Origin: Streptomyces deccanensis
Lineage (GTDB): Bacteria > Actinomycetota > Actinomycetes > Streptomycetales > Streptomycetaceae
Direction: 5' to 3'
DNA: 64,000 nucleotides
NCBI RefSeq assembly: GCF_022385335.1
Contig: NZ_CP092431.1
Coordinates: 7,192,001-7,256,000 of the forward strand
Part shown: one piece after another, positions 1 through 8,518 of the stretch
Numbering within the stretch: the stretch's first letter is position 1
Layout: every line of letters begins with the position of its first letter
Notes under the pieces: model-generated
Told to the model about the DNA's origin: nothing
Database searches by the model: none
The model's input: the letters and a program-made list of their open reading frames with translations, nothing else
Made by a program: the position numbers and the translations under genes

Positions 1-1011
1 GGCCGCTGGGACGAGGCCCTGGAAGCGGTGAAAATGGCCCAGAACGTCGTCTCCAGCCAGAAACCCCGAGGCCTCAGCACCCTCATCCAAGCCTCCATCG
101 CCCTCGCCCGCGGCGACATCGCCGAGGCCCGCGGTCACCTCGCCGCCGCCCGCGGCCACTACGGCCACCACAACCCCACGCCCCAGAACGATCTGCCCCT
201 CTCCAGTCTCGCCCTCGGCATCGCCGCCGCCGAGGAGCGCCTCACGGACGCCCGCGCGGAACTGGCCCGCGTCCTCGACACCGGCTTCGCCGTCGGAACC
301 CAGCGCTACGCCTGGCCCCTCCTCCTCGCCTCCGCCACCGCCGAGGCCGACGCCCGCGCACTCCCGGCCGCCGAGCCCGGCCGCGCCGAGAGCCTCGACC
401 GGATCTTCACCGTGGCCAAGAAGCTCACCACCGGCTCACCGATCTGGCTCGCCCACGAACGCTGGGTCCGCGCCGAACTCCAACGCGCCGAGGGGACCGT
501 GGCCCCGGACATCTGGTCCGACGTCGTCACCGCCTTCGAGCCCCTGGACCGGCCCTACGACCTGGCCCGCGTCCGCCACCGCCTCGCCGAGGCGCTGCTG
601 GCCGACGGCACAGGCGACGAGGTCCGCGACCGGGCGACGGAACTGCTGCGGCTGGCCGCCGCCGTCGCCGACCACCTCGGCGCCCGCCCCCTCGCCGACG
701 AGGTCGCCCTCCTCGCCCGCCGAGCCCGCCTCACCCTGAGCCGCGCCCCCGAGCCGGCGCTCACACCCGCCGATCCCGTGGCCGCGCTCGGCCTCACCGA
801 CCGCGAGGACGACGTCCTCCGCCTGGTCGCCGCCGGCCGCACCAACCGCCAGATAGCCGAGGAACTCTTCATCTCCCCCAAGACGGCGAGCGTCCACGTC
901 TCCAACATCCTCGCCAAGCTCGGCGTCTCCAGCCGCGGCGAGGCGGCGGCGGTGGCCCACCGGGTGGGACTGGCCCCGACAGGGGCCGGAGACCGGCTCG
1001 CAGCGGGATGA
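1..1011 (+). CDS. LuxR-family (LAL-type) transcriptional regulator, 5' truncated by window edge
   Basis: The frame is open from base 1 with no start codon, so only the last ~336 residues are present. The visible part is an Ala/Leu-rich alpha-helical (TPR-like) region followed by a C-terminal LuxR-type helix-turn-helix over the last ~60 residues, recognisable by LTDRE, TNRQIAEELFIS and KTASVHVSNILAKLG. Large regulators of this class normally carry an N-terminal AAA ATPase, which would lie upstream of the window. The HTH and the preceding helical region closely resemble the complete regulator at 14163-17099, so the two are probably paralogues. Target genes cannot be inferred. Confidence 0.88.
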   Translation, partial: GRWDEALEAVKMAQNVVSSQKPRGLSTLIQASIALARGDIAEARGHLAAARGHYGHHNPTPQNDLPLSSLALGIAAAEERLTDARAELARVLDTGFAVGTQRYAWPLLLASATAEADARALPAAEPGRAESLDRIFTVAKKLTTGSPIWLAHERWVRAELQRAEGTVAPDIWSDVVTAFEPLDRPYDLARVRHRLAEALLADGTGDEVRDRATELLRLAAAVADHLGARPLADEVALLARRARLTLSRAPEPALTPADPVAALGLTDREDDVLRLVAAGRTNRQIAEELFISPKTASVHVSNILAKLGVSSRGEAAAVAHRVGLAPTGAGDRLAAG

Positions 1012-1092
1012 TGGAAGGGAGGACCACCGAGGCTCCGCCGTTCGACCGGGACCGCCCGCCCGCCGCCTCGTGGCCCTGGGGGAGGGAGCACA

Positions 1093-1296
1093 GTGTTCAA
1101 CGCCTTCGAGGAACTGTTCGCACCTGCCCGCAAGCACACCCGTGACGAGGAGAACCGGCTGGCACTGACCCGTGAGGACGTCGGGGACAACGATCCAGGA
1201 CGCGGACCGATAGACCTCGCGTCCGGGAAGGTCGTCATACGCCCGCCCGAGCCCGTGGAGAAGGAGGCCGAGTCGGCCACGACGGCCGAGGAGTAG
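1093..1296 (+). CDS. Conserved small protein, 67 aa (DUF6191-like)
   Basis: GTG start at 1093 with a GGAGGGAG ribosome-binding site about 5 bases upstream. The protein is hydrophilic and acidic, with a conserved-looking core (FEELFAPARKHT, then REDVGDNDPGRGPIDL) and a Pro/Glu-rich C-terminus. No signal peptide or membrane segment is seen. It resembles small actinobacterial proteins grouped as DUF6191; this assignment is from memory and the function is unknown. It ends only 8 bases before the end of the converging lipoprotein gene. Confidence 0.72.
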   Translation: MFNAFEELFAPARKHTRDEENRLALTREDVGDNDPGRGPIDLASGKVVIRPPEPVEKEAESATTAEE

Positions 1297-1304
1297 GCGG
1301 AGGC

Positions 1305-2471
1305 CTACGTCACCTCCAGCTCGAGGATCTTGTCGTCGCCGTTCTCCGGGGAGCCCCGTCCGTCCGTCTCGCTGGTCACCAGCCAGAGTTTGTCGCCACC
1401 GGCGGAGACCACGGTGCGGAGGCGGCCGTAGTCGCCCTCCAGGAAGGGCTGGGGGTCGGCGGCGGTCTTCGTGCCGTCGAGGGGGACGCGCCACAGACGC
1501 TGGCCGCGCAGGCCTGCCATCCACACCGAGCCCTCCGCGATGGCGATGCCGCTCGGGGAGGCCTCCTCCGTGCTCCACACGGCCACCGGGTCGACATAGC
1601 CGGACTCGCCGCCCTCGCCCTCGACCTCCGGCCACCCGTAGTTCCCGCCGGGGCGGATGTGGTTCAGCTCGTCCCAGGTGTTCTGACCGAACTCCGAGGC
1701 GAACAGGCGCTGTTCGGAGTCCCAGGCGAGGCCCTGGACGTTGCGGTGGCCGTACGAGTAGACGACGGAGTCGTCGAAGGGGTTGCCGGGGGCCGGCTGC
1801 CCCTCCGGGGTCATACGGAGGATCTTGCCGCCGAGGGACTTCTTGTCCTGGGCCAGGGGGCCCTCGTACCGCTCGCCCGTGCTCGCGTACAGCATCCGGT
1901 CGGGGCCGAAGGCGAGCCGGCCGCCGTTGTGGTTGGTGCCCTTGGGGATGCCCCGGAGGATGGTGTCGGGGGCGCCGAGCTGTTCGCCGGCCGGCTTCTC
2001 GGGGTCGTAGAGCATCCGCACGATCCGGTTGTCGGACTCCGAGGTGAAGTACGCGTAGATCATGTGGTCGGAGGCGTAGTCCGGGGAGACGGCGATGCCC
2101 ATGAGGCCGCCCTCGCCCGCCGGGGCGACGCCGGGGACCTCGCCCAGCTCGGTCCGCTTGCCGGTCTTCTCGTCGATCCTGCTGATCGTGGCCTCGTCAC
2201 GGGAGGAGACGAGGAGGCCGCCCTCGGGGAGGGGCGCGAGGCCCCAGGGGGAATCGAGATCTTCGGCGACGGTGCGGACCACCTTCACCGAGCCCTTCGC
2301 GGGAGGTGTCTCGTCCGCCGCCTTGCCGGGCGGGGACGAACCGGCACTGCTGCTGCTCGGGGGTGAGCTGCCTGCCGCGTCCGTCTTCTCCCCGTCGTCG
2401 GAGGAGCAGCCGGTCGTCACCAGGAGCAGGGCTGCGGCCAACGCGGCCGTCACCACTCGACGTTGCACCAT
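1305..2471 (-). CDS. PQQ-dependent sugar dehydrogenase-like lipoprotein
   Basis: A 388-aa predicted lipoprotein. A hydrophobic N-terminal segment ends in the lipobox VTTGC (Cys about residue 22), followed by a Ser/Pro/Gly-rich linker. The remainder matches the beta-propeller of soluble glucose/sorbosone dehydrogenases, with LDSPWGLAPLPEGGLLV, GTNHNGGRLAFGPD and YGHRNVQGLAWD typical of the family. It probably oxidises a sugar at the outer membrane face with PQQ, although many members have unknown substrates. ATG at 2471 is preferred over GTG at 2474 because AAGGGA then lies at normal spacing. The gene stands alone and converges on the 67-aa gene. Confidence 0.85.
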   Translation of the reverse strand: MVQRRVVTAALAAALLLVTTGCSSDDGEKTDAAGSSPPSSSSAGSSPPGKAADETPPAKGSVKVVRTVAEDLDSPWGLAPLPEGGLLVSSRDEATISRIDEKTGKRTELGEVPGVAPAGEGGLMGIAVSPDYASDHMIYAYFTSESDNRIVRMLYDPEKPAGEQLGAPDTILRGIPKGTNHNGGRLAFGPDRMLYASTGERYEGPLAQDKKSLGGKILRMTPEGQPAPGNPFDDSVVYSYGHRNVQGLAWDSEQRLFASEFGQNTWDELNHIRPGGNYGWPEVEGEGGESGYVDPVAVWSTEEASPSGIAIAEGSVWMAGLRGQRLWRVPLDGTKTAADPQPFLEGDYGRLRTVVSAGGDKLWLVTSETDGRGSPENGDDKILELEVT

Positions 2472-2656
2472 CACGATCCCTTCGGCGTGGAACTTCTACT
2501 TGTCTTACACCGCGAGTGCCCCACAAGTTCCACCTCCGCCCGAACCAGCGGATCTTTCGCCGGATGCAGGCCGCGCGGCGGGCCGACGGCCGCCTCCTGA
2601 GTCCCTGGCCCCTGGCCCCATGGCCCCTGGGCCCTGGTCCGAAAGTCCCGCGCGCC

Positions 2657-3655
2657 TCAGTCCCAGGATCCCCGCGCGGGCGGCAGGGCCGCCACCTCGG
2701 CCAGGTCCTGCGGCGTCAGGCGCAGCGCGTGGGCGGCCGCGTTCTCCGTCACCCACCGGGCCTGCTTCGTCCCCGGCACCGGGACCACGTGGGGGCCGAG
2801 GGACAGGATCCAGGCGAGGGCGACCTGGGCCGGCGTCACCGTCGCCCCGTGGCGGGCCGCGACCCGGCGCAGTCCGACGACGAGGGGCTGGTTGGCCGCC
2901 ATCATCTCGGCGGTGAAGCGGGGGTGGCGGGCCCGGAGATCGTCCGGCTCGAAGCCCTCGCCGGGCGTCAGGGTGCCGGTGAGGAAACCATTCCCCAGAG
3001 GCATGGCCGCGAGAAAGCCGATGCCACGGGCCACGCACCACGGAAGGAGGGCGTCCAGCGCCTCCCGCGACCAGACCGACAACTCCGCCTGCACCGCGCT
3101 CACCGGGAAGATCTGCTGGACCCGCTGGAGCTGGCGGAGCGTGGTGTCGTGCACCCCCGCTCCCGGCCGACGGCCCGCCCGCGCGCCCACCGCGCACAGA
3201 CCCAACGCCCGCACCTTCCCGGCCTGGACGAGTTCCGCCATCGCGCCCCACGTCTCCTCCACGGGCACCTCGGGGTCCGCGCGATGGAGCTGGTAGAGGT
3301 CGATGACATCGGTCTGGAGCCGGCGCAGCGAGGCGTCGCAGGCACGTTTCACATAGCCGGGGCGGCCGTTGGCCACGATGTGCTGCTCGCCCACCAGCAG
3401 GCCGACCTTGGTGGAGACGAAGGCCTCCGCGCGGCGCTCCTTCAGCACCCGGCCCACCAGCAGCTCGTTGGTGAAGGGGCCGTACATGTCGGCCGTGTCC
3501 AGCAGCGTGGTGCCGAGGTCGAGGGCCCGGTGCACCGTCCGCATCGACTCGTCGCCCCGTTGCCGCGACCCGGTGTACGCCCAGCTCATCGGCATGCACC
3601 CGAGTCCTACGGCCCCCACCTCGAGCGTCGCCGCGCCGATCGTCCTGCGCTCCAC
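2657..3655 (-). CDS. Aldo/keto reductase
   Basis: A 332-aa NADPH-dependent aldo/keto reductase of the YajO/perakine-reductase-like type. N-terminal LGCMPMSW leads into the family signature LLDTADMYGP, which holds the catalytic Asp and Tyr, followed by FVSTKVG with the catalytic Lys and a C-terminal cofactor-binding VPVPGTK. The open frame extends further upstream, but GTG at 3655 is chosen because the homology begins there and a GAGGGAGGG ribosome-binding site precedes it. It is divergent from the 2-hydroxyacid dehydrogenase with 76 bases between them, so the two may share a control region. The physiological substrate is unknown. Confidence 0.88.
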   Translation of the reverse strand: MERRTIGAATLEVGAVGLGCMPMSWAYTGSRQRGDESMRTVHRALDLGTTLLDTADMYGPFTNELLVGRVLKERRAEAFVSTKVGLLVGEQHIVANGRPGYVKRACDASLRRLQTDVIDLYQLHRADPEVPVEETWGAMAELVQAGKVRALGLCAVGARAGRRPGAGVHDTTLRQLQRVQQIFPVSAVQAELSVWSREALDALLPWCVARGIGFLAAMPLGNGFLTGTLTPGEGFEPDDLRARHPRFTAEMMAANQPLVVGLRRVAARHGATVTPAQVALAWILSLGPHVVPVPGTKQARWVTENAAAHALRLTPQDLAEVAALPPARGSWD

Positions 3656-3731
3656 CTGGTCGTGACCCTCCCTCTCCCGAACCCCCAACCTAACCTCTGC
3701 CGTAGCGGGTACCTGACATAGCCTCCGGAGC

Positions 3732-4733
3732 ATGACTGCTGACGCGACCGCAGACCCGACCCCGGACGTGACCGCCGACGTGTGGCTCTCCATCCCGCCG
3801 GACGAGATCGAGGGGCTCCCGAAGGGCCCCAACTACCTCTTCTGGGACGGGGGCGAGGACGGCACGCAGCCCTATCCGGGCGACCCCGCCGACTGCGTCC
3901 TGTACGTGGTCCCCTATATGAAGCGCCGGGCGGTGGCGGCCAACCCGCTGGCGGCCATGCGGAACCTGCGCGTCGTCCAGACGCTCACGGCCGGGGTCGA
4001 CGACATCACGGCCCGGCTGTCCGTGGTCGCTCCCGGTGTCCAGCTGTGCAACGCCCGCGGAGTGCACGAGGCCAGCACGGCCGAACTCGCGCTCACCCTG
4101 ACCCTCGCCTCGCTGCGCGGTGTCCCCGACTTCGTCCGGGCCCAGCAACAGGAGCGCTGGCAGGGCGACTTCCGCCCCGCGCTCGCCGACAGGACGGTGC
4201 TGATCGTCGGTTACGGCGCGATCGGCGCCGCCATCGAGGACCGGCTCGTTCCCTTCGAGGTGGCGCGGGTGGCGCGCGTCGCGCGCTCTGAGCGCACCAC
4301 GGCGCGCGGACCGGTGCATTCGTTCACCGAACTGCCCTCCCTGCTGCCGCAGGCGGATGTCGTGATCCTGTCCACGCCTCTCACGGAACAGACGAAAGGC
4401 CTGGTCAACGCCGATTTCCTGGCCCACATGAAGAACGGGGCCCTCTTGGTGAATGTTGCCCGCGGAGGCGTCGTCGACACCAAGGCGCTGCTGACAGAAC
4501 TGGACAACGGCCGCATCACCGCGGCGCTCGACGTCACCGATCCCGAGCCGCTGCCGCCGGGGCACCCGCTCTGGCGCGCGCCCGGGGTGCTCATCAGCCC
4601 GCACGTCGGCGGTCCCACGTCGGCCTTCCTGCCGCGTGCCAAAAGGCTGTTGGTGGACCAGTTGGGGCGTTTCGTGAACCGGGAGCCACTGCGCAACGTG
4701 GTCCTTACGACAGGCGAGACGGACGACGCGTAA
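3732..4733 (+). CDS. D-isomer-specific 2-hydroxyacid dehydrogenase
   Basis: A 333-aa NAD(P)-dependent oxidoreductase. It has the Rossmann signature VLIVGYGAIG near residue 160, the catalytic Arg region VNVARGGVVD, the Glu region DVTDPEPLPPGHPLW, and the catalytic His in ISPHVGG. It lacks the C-terminal ACT domain of SerA, so it probably acts on a glyoxylate/hydroxypyruvate-type or phosphoglycerate-like substrate that cannot be named. The start at 3732 has GGAG very close to the ATG, so the precise start is less certain than the function. Confidence 0.87.
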   Translation: MTADATADPTPDVTADVWLSIPPDEIEGLPKGPNYLFWDGGEDGTQPYPGDPADCVLYVVPYMKRRAVAANPLAAMRNLRVVQTLTAGVDDITARLSVVAPGVQLCNARGVHEASTAELALTLTLASLRGVPDFVRAQQQERWQGDFRPALADRTVLIVGYGAIGAAIEDRLVPFEVARVARVARSERTTARGPVHSFTELPSLLPQADVVILSTPLTEQTKGLVNADFLAHMKNGALLVNVARGGVVDTKALLTELDNGRITAALDVTDPEPLPPGHPLWRAPGVLISPHVGGPTSAFLPRAKRLLVDQLGRFVNREPLRNVVLTTGETDDA

Positions 4734-5125
4734 TCCACTTCGGGCACCCTCCGCATTCCTTCGGAAGCGGAACGTGCTCGTGTTGCCGCAGGTGGTCACT
4801 GAGCGTAGAGGAACTATGTCCCTGAGTGACGAGACTGGTGTATCGTCCCCGACAGGGGCTGCGCCGCGCACCGTTCGGCGCCGGGGACGGACTTGAGACA
4901 GCGAGGGGGGCGACGGGCGATGCACGGCCTATGGACGAACGATCCGACGCGGCGGAGCCGGCGACGGCGACCCTGGCGAGCTGCGACGCGGAGGCACCCG
5001 CACGGGAGCCACGGCGGCAGCGGCGGTCACGGTCAGTACCGCAGGCACAGCAGCCGCAGAAAGCACACCCACCCGACGCAGCGGGACCGGCGGGACACGG
5101 GAGCGGCGCTCACCGGGGAGACCCC

Positions 5126-8100
5126 GTGAGCACCCGCCCGTCCTCCGCCTCCACGCTGGACCCCACGCTCCGGGCCGCCAAGCCGTCGTCCGGATCGCTG
5201 TCGCCCGGCGGGCAGGCGTCCGGCCGCGGTGGCGGGAGCCTGCGGGCCCAGCTCGTCCTCGCCCTGCTCTGCGCGGCCTACGCCGTCGGCGCCGCGTTCG
5301 GCTGGGGCAATGAGCAAGTCGCCCTCGTCATGGGTGACTTCGGGCTCAGCGCCGCCGCGGCGGCCGCCGCCGTCTCCTGCTTCCGCTACGCGCGCAGCCG
5401 CCGCAGCCGCTTTCGACCCGCCTGGCTGCTCTTCGCCCTCTCCTCCGCCATGGCGGCCCTGGGCAACGGCGTCTGGGGGTGGTACGAGGTCGTCCTGGAG
5501 CGGCCCGTGCCCGAACCGAGCTACGCGGACCTGTTCTTCCTCTGCTTCGCGCCACCCGCCATCGTCGGCCTGCTGGTGCTGGCCAAGAGGCCCGTGACCA
5601 AGGCCGGCTGGGTCTGCCTGGCCCTGGACTCCTGGCTCATCGGCGGTTCCCTCGTCACCCTCTCCTGGAGCCTGGCGCTCGCCCAGAACGCCCAGCTGGA
5701 GGACTCCAACACGGCGCACACCGCGCTCTCGCTGGCCTACCCGCTGCTCGACATCGCGCTGGTCAGCATGGTGCTCGCGCTGCACTTCCGCCGCTCCTCG
5801 ATGCACCGCTCCGCGGTCAACACGGCGATCGGCGCCCTCGCGCTCACCGTGATGTGCGACGCCCTGTTCACCTCGCCCCTGCTGCACACCAGCTACCAGT
5901 CCGGTCAGCTCCTGGACGCCGGCTGGTTCGCGGGCTCCCTGCTCCTCGCCTACGCTCCCTGGGCCGGCCAGCGCGGCGGACAGGCGGACGAGGGCGGGCA
6001 CGGGCGCGTGGTGCACGAACACATCCCCGGCCAGCGGCACGACGTGCACGCGGGCCACCGCCACGAGGCGCACCCCGGCCACCGCCACGAAGCGCAGCCG
6101 GGCCACCGGCACGAGACGCACCCGGGCCACCGGCACGACGGTTCTCCGGGAGGGCACGTCCATGTGCTCCTCCAGGGAGGAGGCCACGGTCGGTATCCGG
6201 CCAACCGCCCCATCGCCGGATCCCTGGCCGCACTCACTCCGTACCTGGCCGCAGCCGTCTGCACCCTGGGCATCCTCTACAACGTCCTCAACGGCCGCAG
6301 CGTCGACCGCGTCGTGCTCATCACCGCCTGCACCGTCGTGCTCGCGCTGGTCGTCCGCCAGGGCATCATGCTCCTGGACAACATCACCCTCACCCAGGAA
6401 CTGGCCCAGAAGGAGAACCACTTCCGCTCCCTGGTCCAGGGCTCCAGCGACGTCATCATGATCGCCGCGCCGAACGGCATCCTCCGCTACGTCAGCCCGG
6501 CCGCCGCCGGGGTCTACGGCCGCCCCGCGGAGGACCTCGTCGGCAAGGAGCTGGCCTCGATCATCCACCCCGAGGACCTCGGCTGCGTCGTCCACGAGGT
6601 GCGCCGCTTCCTCGCCGCCAGCCCCGCCGAGGAGCCCACCACCCGCATCGAGTGCCGCTTCAAGGCCGGCGGGGGAGGCTGGCTGAACGTGGAGTCCACG
6701 GTCAACCGCCACCACGGCGGCCTGATCTTCAACAGCCGGGACGTGACCGAAAGAGTGCGCCTGCAGGCCCAGCTGCAGCACAACGCCGAGCACGACCCGC
6801 TCACCGACCTGCCCAACCGCGCCCTGTTCACCAAGCGCGTCCAGCAGGCGCTCTCCGGCCGCCGCTCCTCCGACCGGGGCGCCGCCCTGCGCAACACGGC
6901 GGTCCTCTTCATCGACCTCGACGGCTTCAAGGCCGTCAACGACACCATCGGGCACCAGGCCGGGGACGAGCTGCTCGTCCAGGCCGCCCGCAGACTCCAG
7001 GACGCCGTCCGGCAGGGGGACACCGCCTCCCGCCTCGGCGGCGACGAGTTCGCCGCCCTCATCGTCGGCGACGGCTCCCGCGACCGGGCCGCCCGCGAGC
7101 AGCACATCCTGGAGCTCGCCGACCGCCTCAGGATCGCCCTCTCGCAGCCGTACACCATCGACGGCAACGACGTCCGGGTGGCCGCCTCCATCGGGGTCTC
7201 CTTCGCCGAGCCCGGCCTCGGCGCGGGGGAGCTGCTGCGCAACGCCGACCTCGCCATGTACCGCGCCAAGGCGTCCGGCAAGGGCCGCGTCGAGCTGTAC
7301 AAGCCCCAGATGCAGCAGGACGTCGTACGCAAGGCCGAGCTGGCCACCCGGCTGCGGGCCGCGCTGCACGACGGCGAGTTCATGCTGCTGAACCAGCCCG
7401 TGGTGGAGTTGGAGACCGGCCGGATCTCGTCGGTCGCCACGGCCGCCCGATGGCGTTCGTCCCAGGGGGTGCTGTTCACGCCCGCGGAGTTCCTGCGGGT
7501 CTCCGAGGACAGCGACAAGACCGCCGAGCTGGGCCGCTGGATGCTGGAACAGGCCGTCGAGCAGGCCGCCGACCGTCTCACCAACGGGCTGAACGTGCCG
7601 GTGTCCGTCCGGATGAGCGCCCGGCGCCTGCTGGACCGCTCACTGCCCCCGGGCTCGCTGGAGGCGCTCCTGGCCCGCCATGGGCTGCCCTCCGGCTCCC
7701 TGGTCGTGGAGCTCTCCGACACCGAGCTCAAGGGCCCGCTCGACGAGCTGGAGCGCCGGTTGCACCACCTGCGGCGACTCGGCGTCCGGATCGCCCTGGA
7801 CGGCCTCGGCAGCGGACACGCGGCCATCACCGCGCTGCGGCGTCTCCCCGTCGACGTGCTGAAGCTCGACCGCAGCCTCGTCGAGGGCATCGTGGAGTCC
7901 ACCCGGCTGCACAAGATCACCCGGGGGTTGCTGCGCATCGCCGACGACCTGGGGCTCCAGTCCGTCGCCGACGGCGTGGACCTGCCCGAGCAGGTGGTCG
8001 TCCTGCGCGCGATGGGCTGCACCCACGGGCAGGGCGCGGCCTTCTCCGGACCACTGGACGAGTACCGGCTCCGCCGGGCCCTGTCCCTCGGGCACTACCC

Positions 8101-8278
8101 GGTGCCCGGAGGGCCCGCGGAACCCGCGTTCGCGGGTGGCGCGAGAGAGCCCGAGGGGCGTGTCGGGGGTGAGCGGGCATGGCGGAGCGCGGGGGTGTAC
8201 ACAAGTGGTGTACCCGCTGTTTATGGAGGCGGAAGTGCCCTTCGCTCACATAATGAGACTCCCGTCCCACCCGCTTGA
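5126..8278 (+). CDS. Membrane PAS-GGDEF-EAL cyclic-di-GMP signalling protein
   Basis: About 1050 aa. The N-terminal ~400 residues hold several hydrophobic helices interrupted by a His-rich tandem repeat (residues ~302-341). A PAS domain (from ENHFRSLVQ, ~residue 430) follows, then a GGDEF domain with HDPLTDLPN (556-564), intact RLGGDEF (636-642) and an upstream RxxD inhibitory site (RQGD) at the canonical five-residue spacing. The C-terminal EAL domain is degenerate: Thr772 replaces the EAL glutamate and DDFGTG reads DGLGSG at 892-897. It is therefore probably a diguanylate cyclase without phosphodiesterase activity. GTG 5126 is chosen for its GGGGAG site; upstream in-frame starts (4931, 4826) have poor codon bias. 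It is likely the orthologue of SCO5511 (from memory). Confidence 0.88.
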   Translation: MSTRPSSASTLDPTLRAAKPSSGSLSPGGQASGRGGGSLRAQLVLALLCAAYAVGAAFGWGNEQVALVMGDFGLSAAAAAAAVSCFRYARSRRSRFRPAWLLFALSSAMAALGNGVWGWYEVVLERPVPEPSYADLFFLCFAPPAIVGLLVLAKRPVTKAGWVCLALDSWLIGGSLVTLSWSLALAQNAQLEDSNTAHTALSLAYPLLDIALVSMVLALHFRRSSMHRSAVNTAIGALALTVMCDALFTSPLLHTSYQSGQLLDAGWFAGSLLLAYAPWAGQRGGQADEGGHGRVVHEHIPGQRHDVHAGHRHEAHPGHRHEAQPGHRHETHPGHRHDGSPGGHVHVLLQGGGHGRYPANRPIAGSLAALTPYLAAAVCTLGILYNVLNGRSVDRVVLITACTVVLALVVRQGIMLLDNITLTQELAQKENHFRSLVQGSSDVIMIAAPNGILRYVSPAAAGVYGRPAEDLVGKELASIIHPEDLGCVVHEVRRFLAASPAEEPTTRIECRFKAGGGGWLNVESTVNRHHGGLIFNSRDVTERVRLQAQLQHNAEHDPLTDLPNRALFTKRVQQALSGRRSSDRGAALRNTAVLFIDLDGFKAVNDTIGHQAGDELLVQAARRLQDAVRQGDTASRLGGDEFAALIVGDGSRDRAAREQHILELADRLRIALSQPYTIDGNDVRVAASIGVSFAEPGLGAGELLRNADLAMYRAKASGKGRVELYKPQMQQDVVRKAELATRLRAALHDGEFMLLNQPVVELETGRISSVATAARWRSSQGVLFTPAEFLRVSEDSDKTAELGRWMLEQAVEQAADRLTNGLNVPVSVRMSARRLLDRSLPPGSLEALLARHGLPSGSLVVELSDTELKGPLDELERRLHHLRRLGVRIALDGLGSGHAAITALRRLPVDVLKLDRSLVEGIVESTRLHKITRGLLRIADDLGLQSVADGVDLPEQVVVLRAMGCTHGQGAAFSGPLDEYRLRRALSLGHYPVPGGPAEPAFAGGAREPEGRVGGERAWRSAGVYTSGVPAVYGGGSALRSHNETPVPPA
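6029..6148 (+). repeat. In-frame 24-bp tandem repeat, five units, encoding a His-rich loop
   Basis: Five consecutive 24-base units start at 6029, 6053, 6077, 6101 and 6125. Each encodes a variant of the octapeptide GHRHEAHP. The first (GQRHDVHA) and last (GHRHDGSP) are the most diverged. The array lies within the membrane sensor part of the GGDEF protein, between two hydrophobic segments, and further histidines follow (GGHVHV). Confidence 0.93.
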
Positions 8279-8391
8279 CACGCGGTGCGCGCGAGGGGGA
8301 GGGTCAGTGCCATGCGCACCCGAATCCTCGTACTTGGAAAGCGCGTCGGCTGAAGCTGGGACCCACCGGACCGTGTTCCGGAATCCCCAGC
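8275..8391 (+). promoter_or_regulatory. ilvB leader: promoter element and pause-type hairpin
   Basis: TTGACA at 8275-8280 is a consensus -35 that overlaps the stop codon of the preceding gene; no clear -10 is seen. After the leader peptide (8312-8353), an imperfect hairpin at 8355-8391 is built from GCTGGG/CCCAGC and CCGGA/TCCGG arms. With the terminator at 8410-8444 it gives the usual layout of amino-acid attenuation: leader peptide, early hairpin, terminator. The antiterminator pairing itself was not computed. Confidence 0.75.
8312..8353 (+). CDS. ilvB leader peptide MRTRILVLGKRVG
   Basis: A 13-codon reading frame preceded by GGGGGAGG about 9 bases upstream. It contains four consecutive branched-chain codons, Ile-Leu-Val-Leu (ATC CTC GTA CTT), two of which (GTA, CTT) are rare in high-GC Streptomyces. 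Ribosome stalling there when charged Ile/Leu/Val tRNAs are scarce would favour readthrough of the terminator at 8410. Leader peptides of this kind upstream of actinobacterial ilvB have been predicted before. Confidence 0.85.
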   Translation: MRTRILVLGKRVG

Positions 8392-8409
8392 GACCGTTCC
8401 CGGCGCGCT

Positions 8410-8444
8410 CCCCTCGCTTGCCTCGTGGCAAGGAGGGGTTTTTT
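8410..8444 (+). terminator. ilvB attenuator terminator
   Basis: A stem of 12 base pairs with one bulged G (8410-8422 with 8427-8438) and a TCGT loop is followed directly by six T residues (8439-8444). It lies between the leader peptide and ilvB and is a textbook intrinsic terminator, rare this far inside an operon leader unless it regulates. Confidence 0.93.
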
Positions 8445-8518
8445 GTTGCACGGGCACCAGTCGGCGTGAGCCGCACACCGCACGAACCTCGCAAAACACC
8501 CTCAGCATCGAGAAGAGA

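Noticed and set aside
2590..2640. TGGCCC-type short repeat near 2600-2640
   Set aside because: Simple GC-rich low complexity in an intergenic gap; no structure or gene association that suggests function.
4826..5125. N-terminal extension of the GGDEF protein
   Set aside because: The frame is open and has in-frame starts, but third positions are not GC-biased and no ribosome-binding site is as good as that at 5126. Kept as an alternative only.
5033..7369. 778-codon minus-strand frame opposite the GGDEF gene
   Set aside because: Shadow frame; GGDEF, PAS and membrane features are all on the plus strand.
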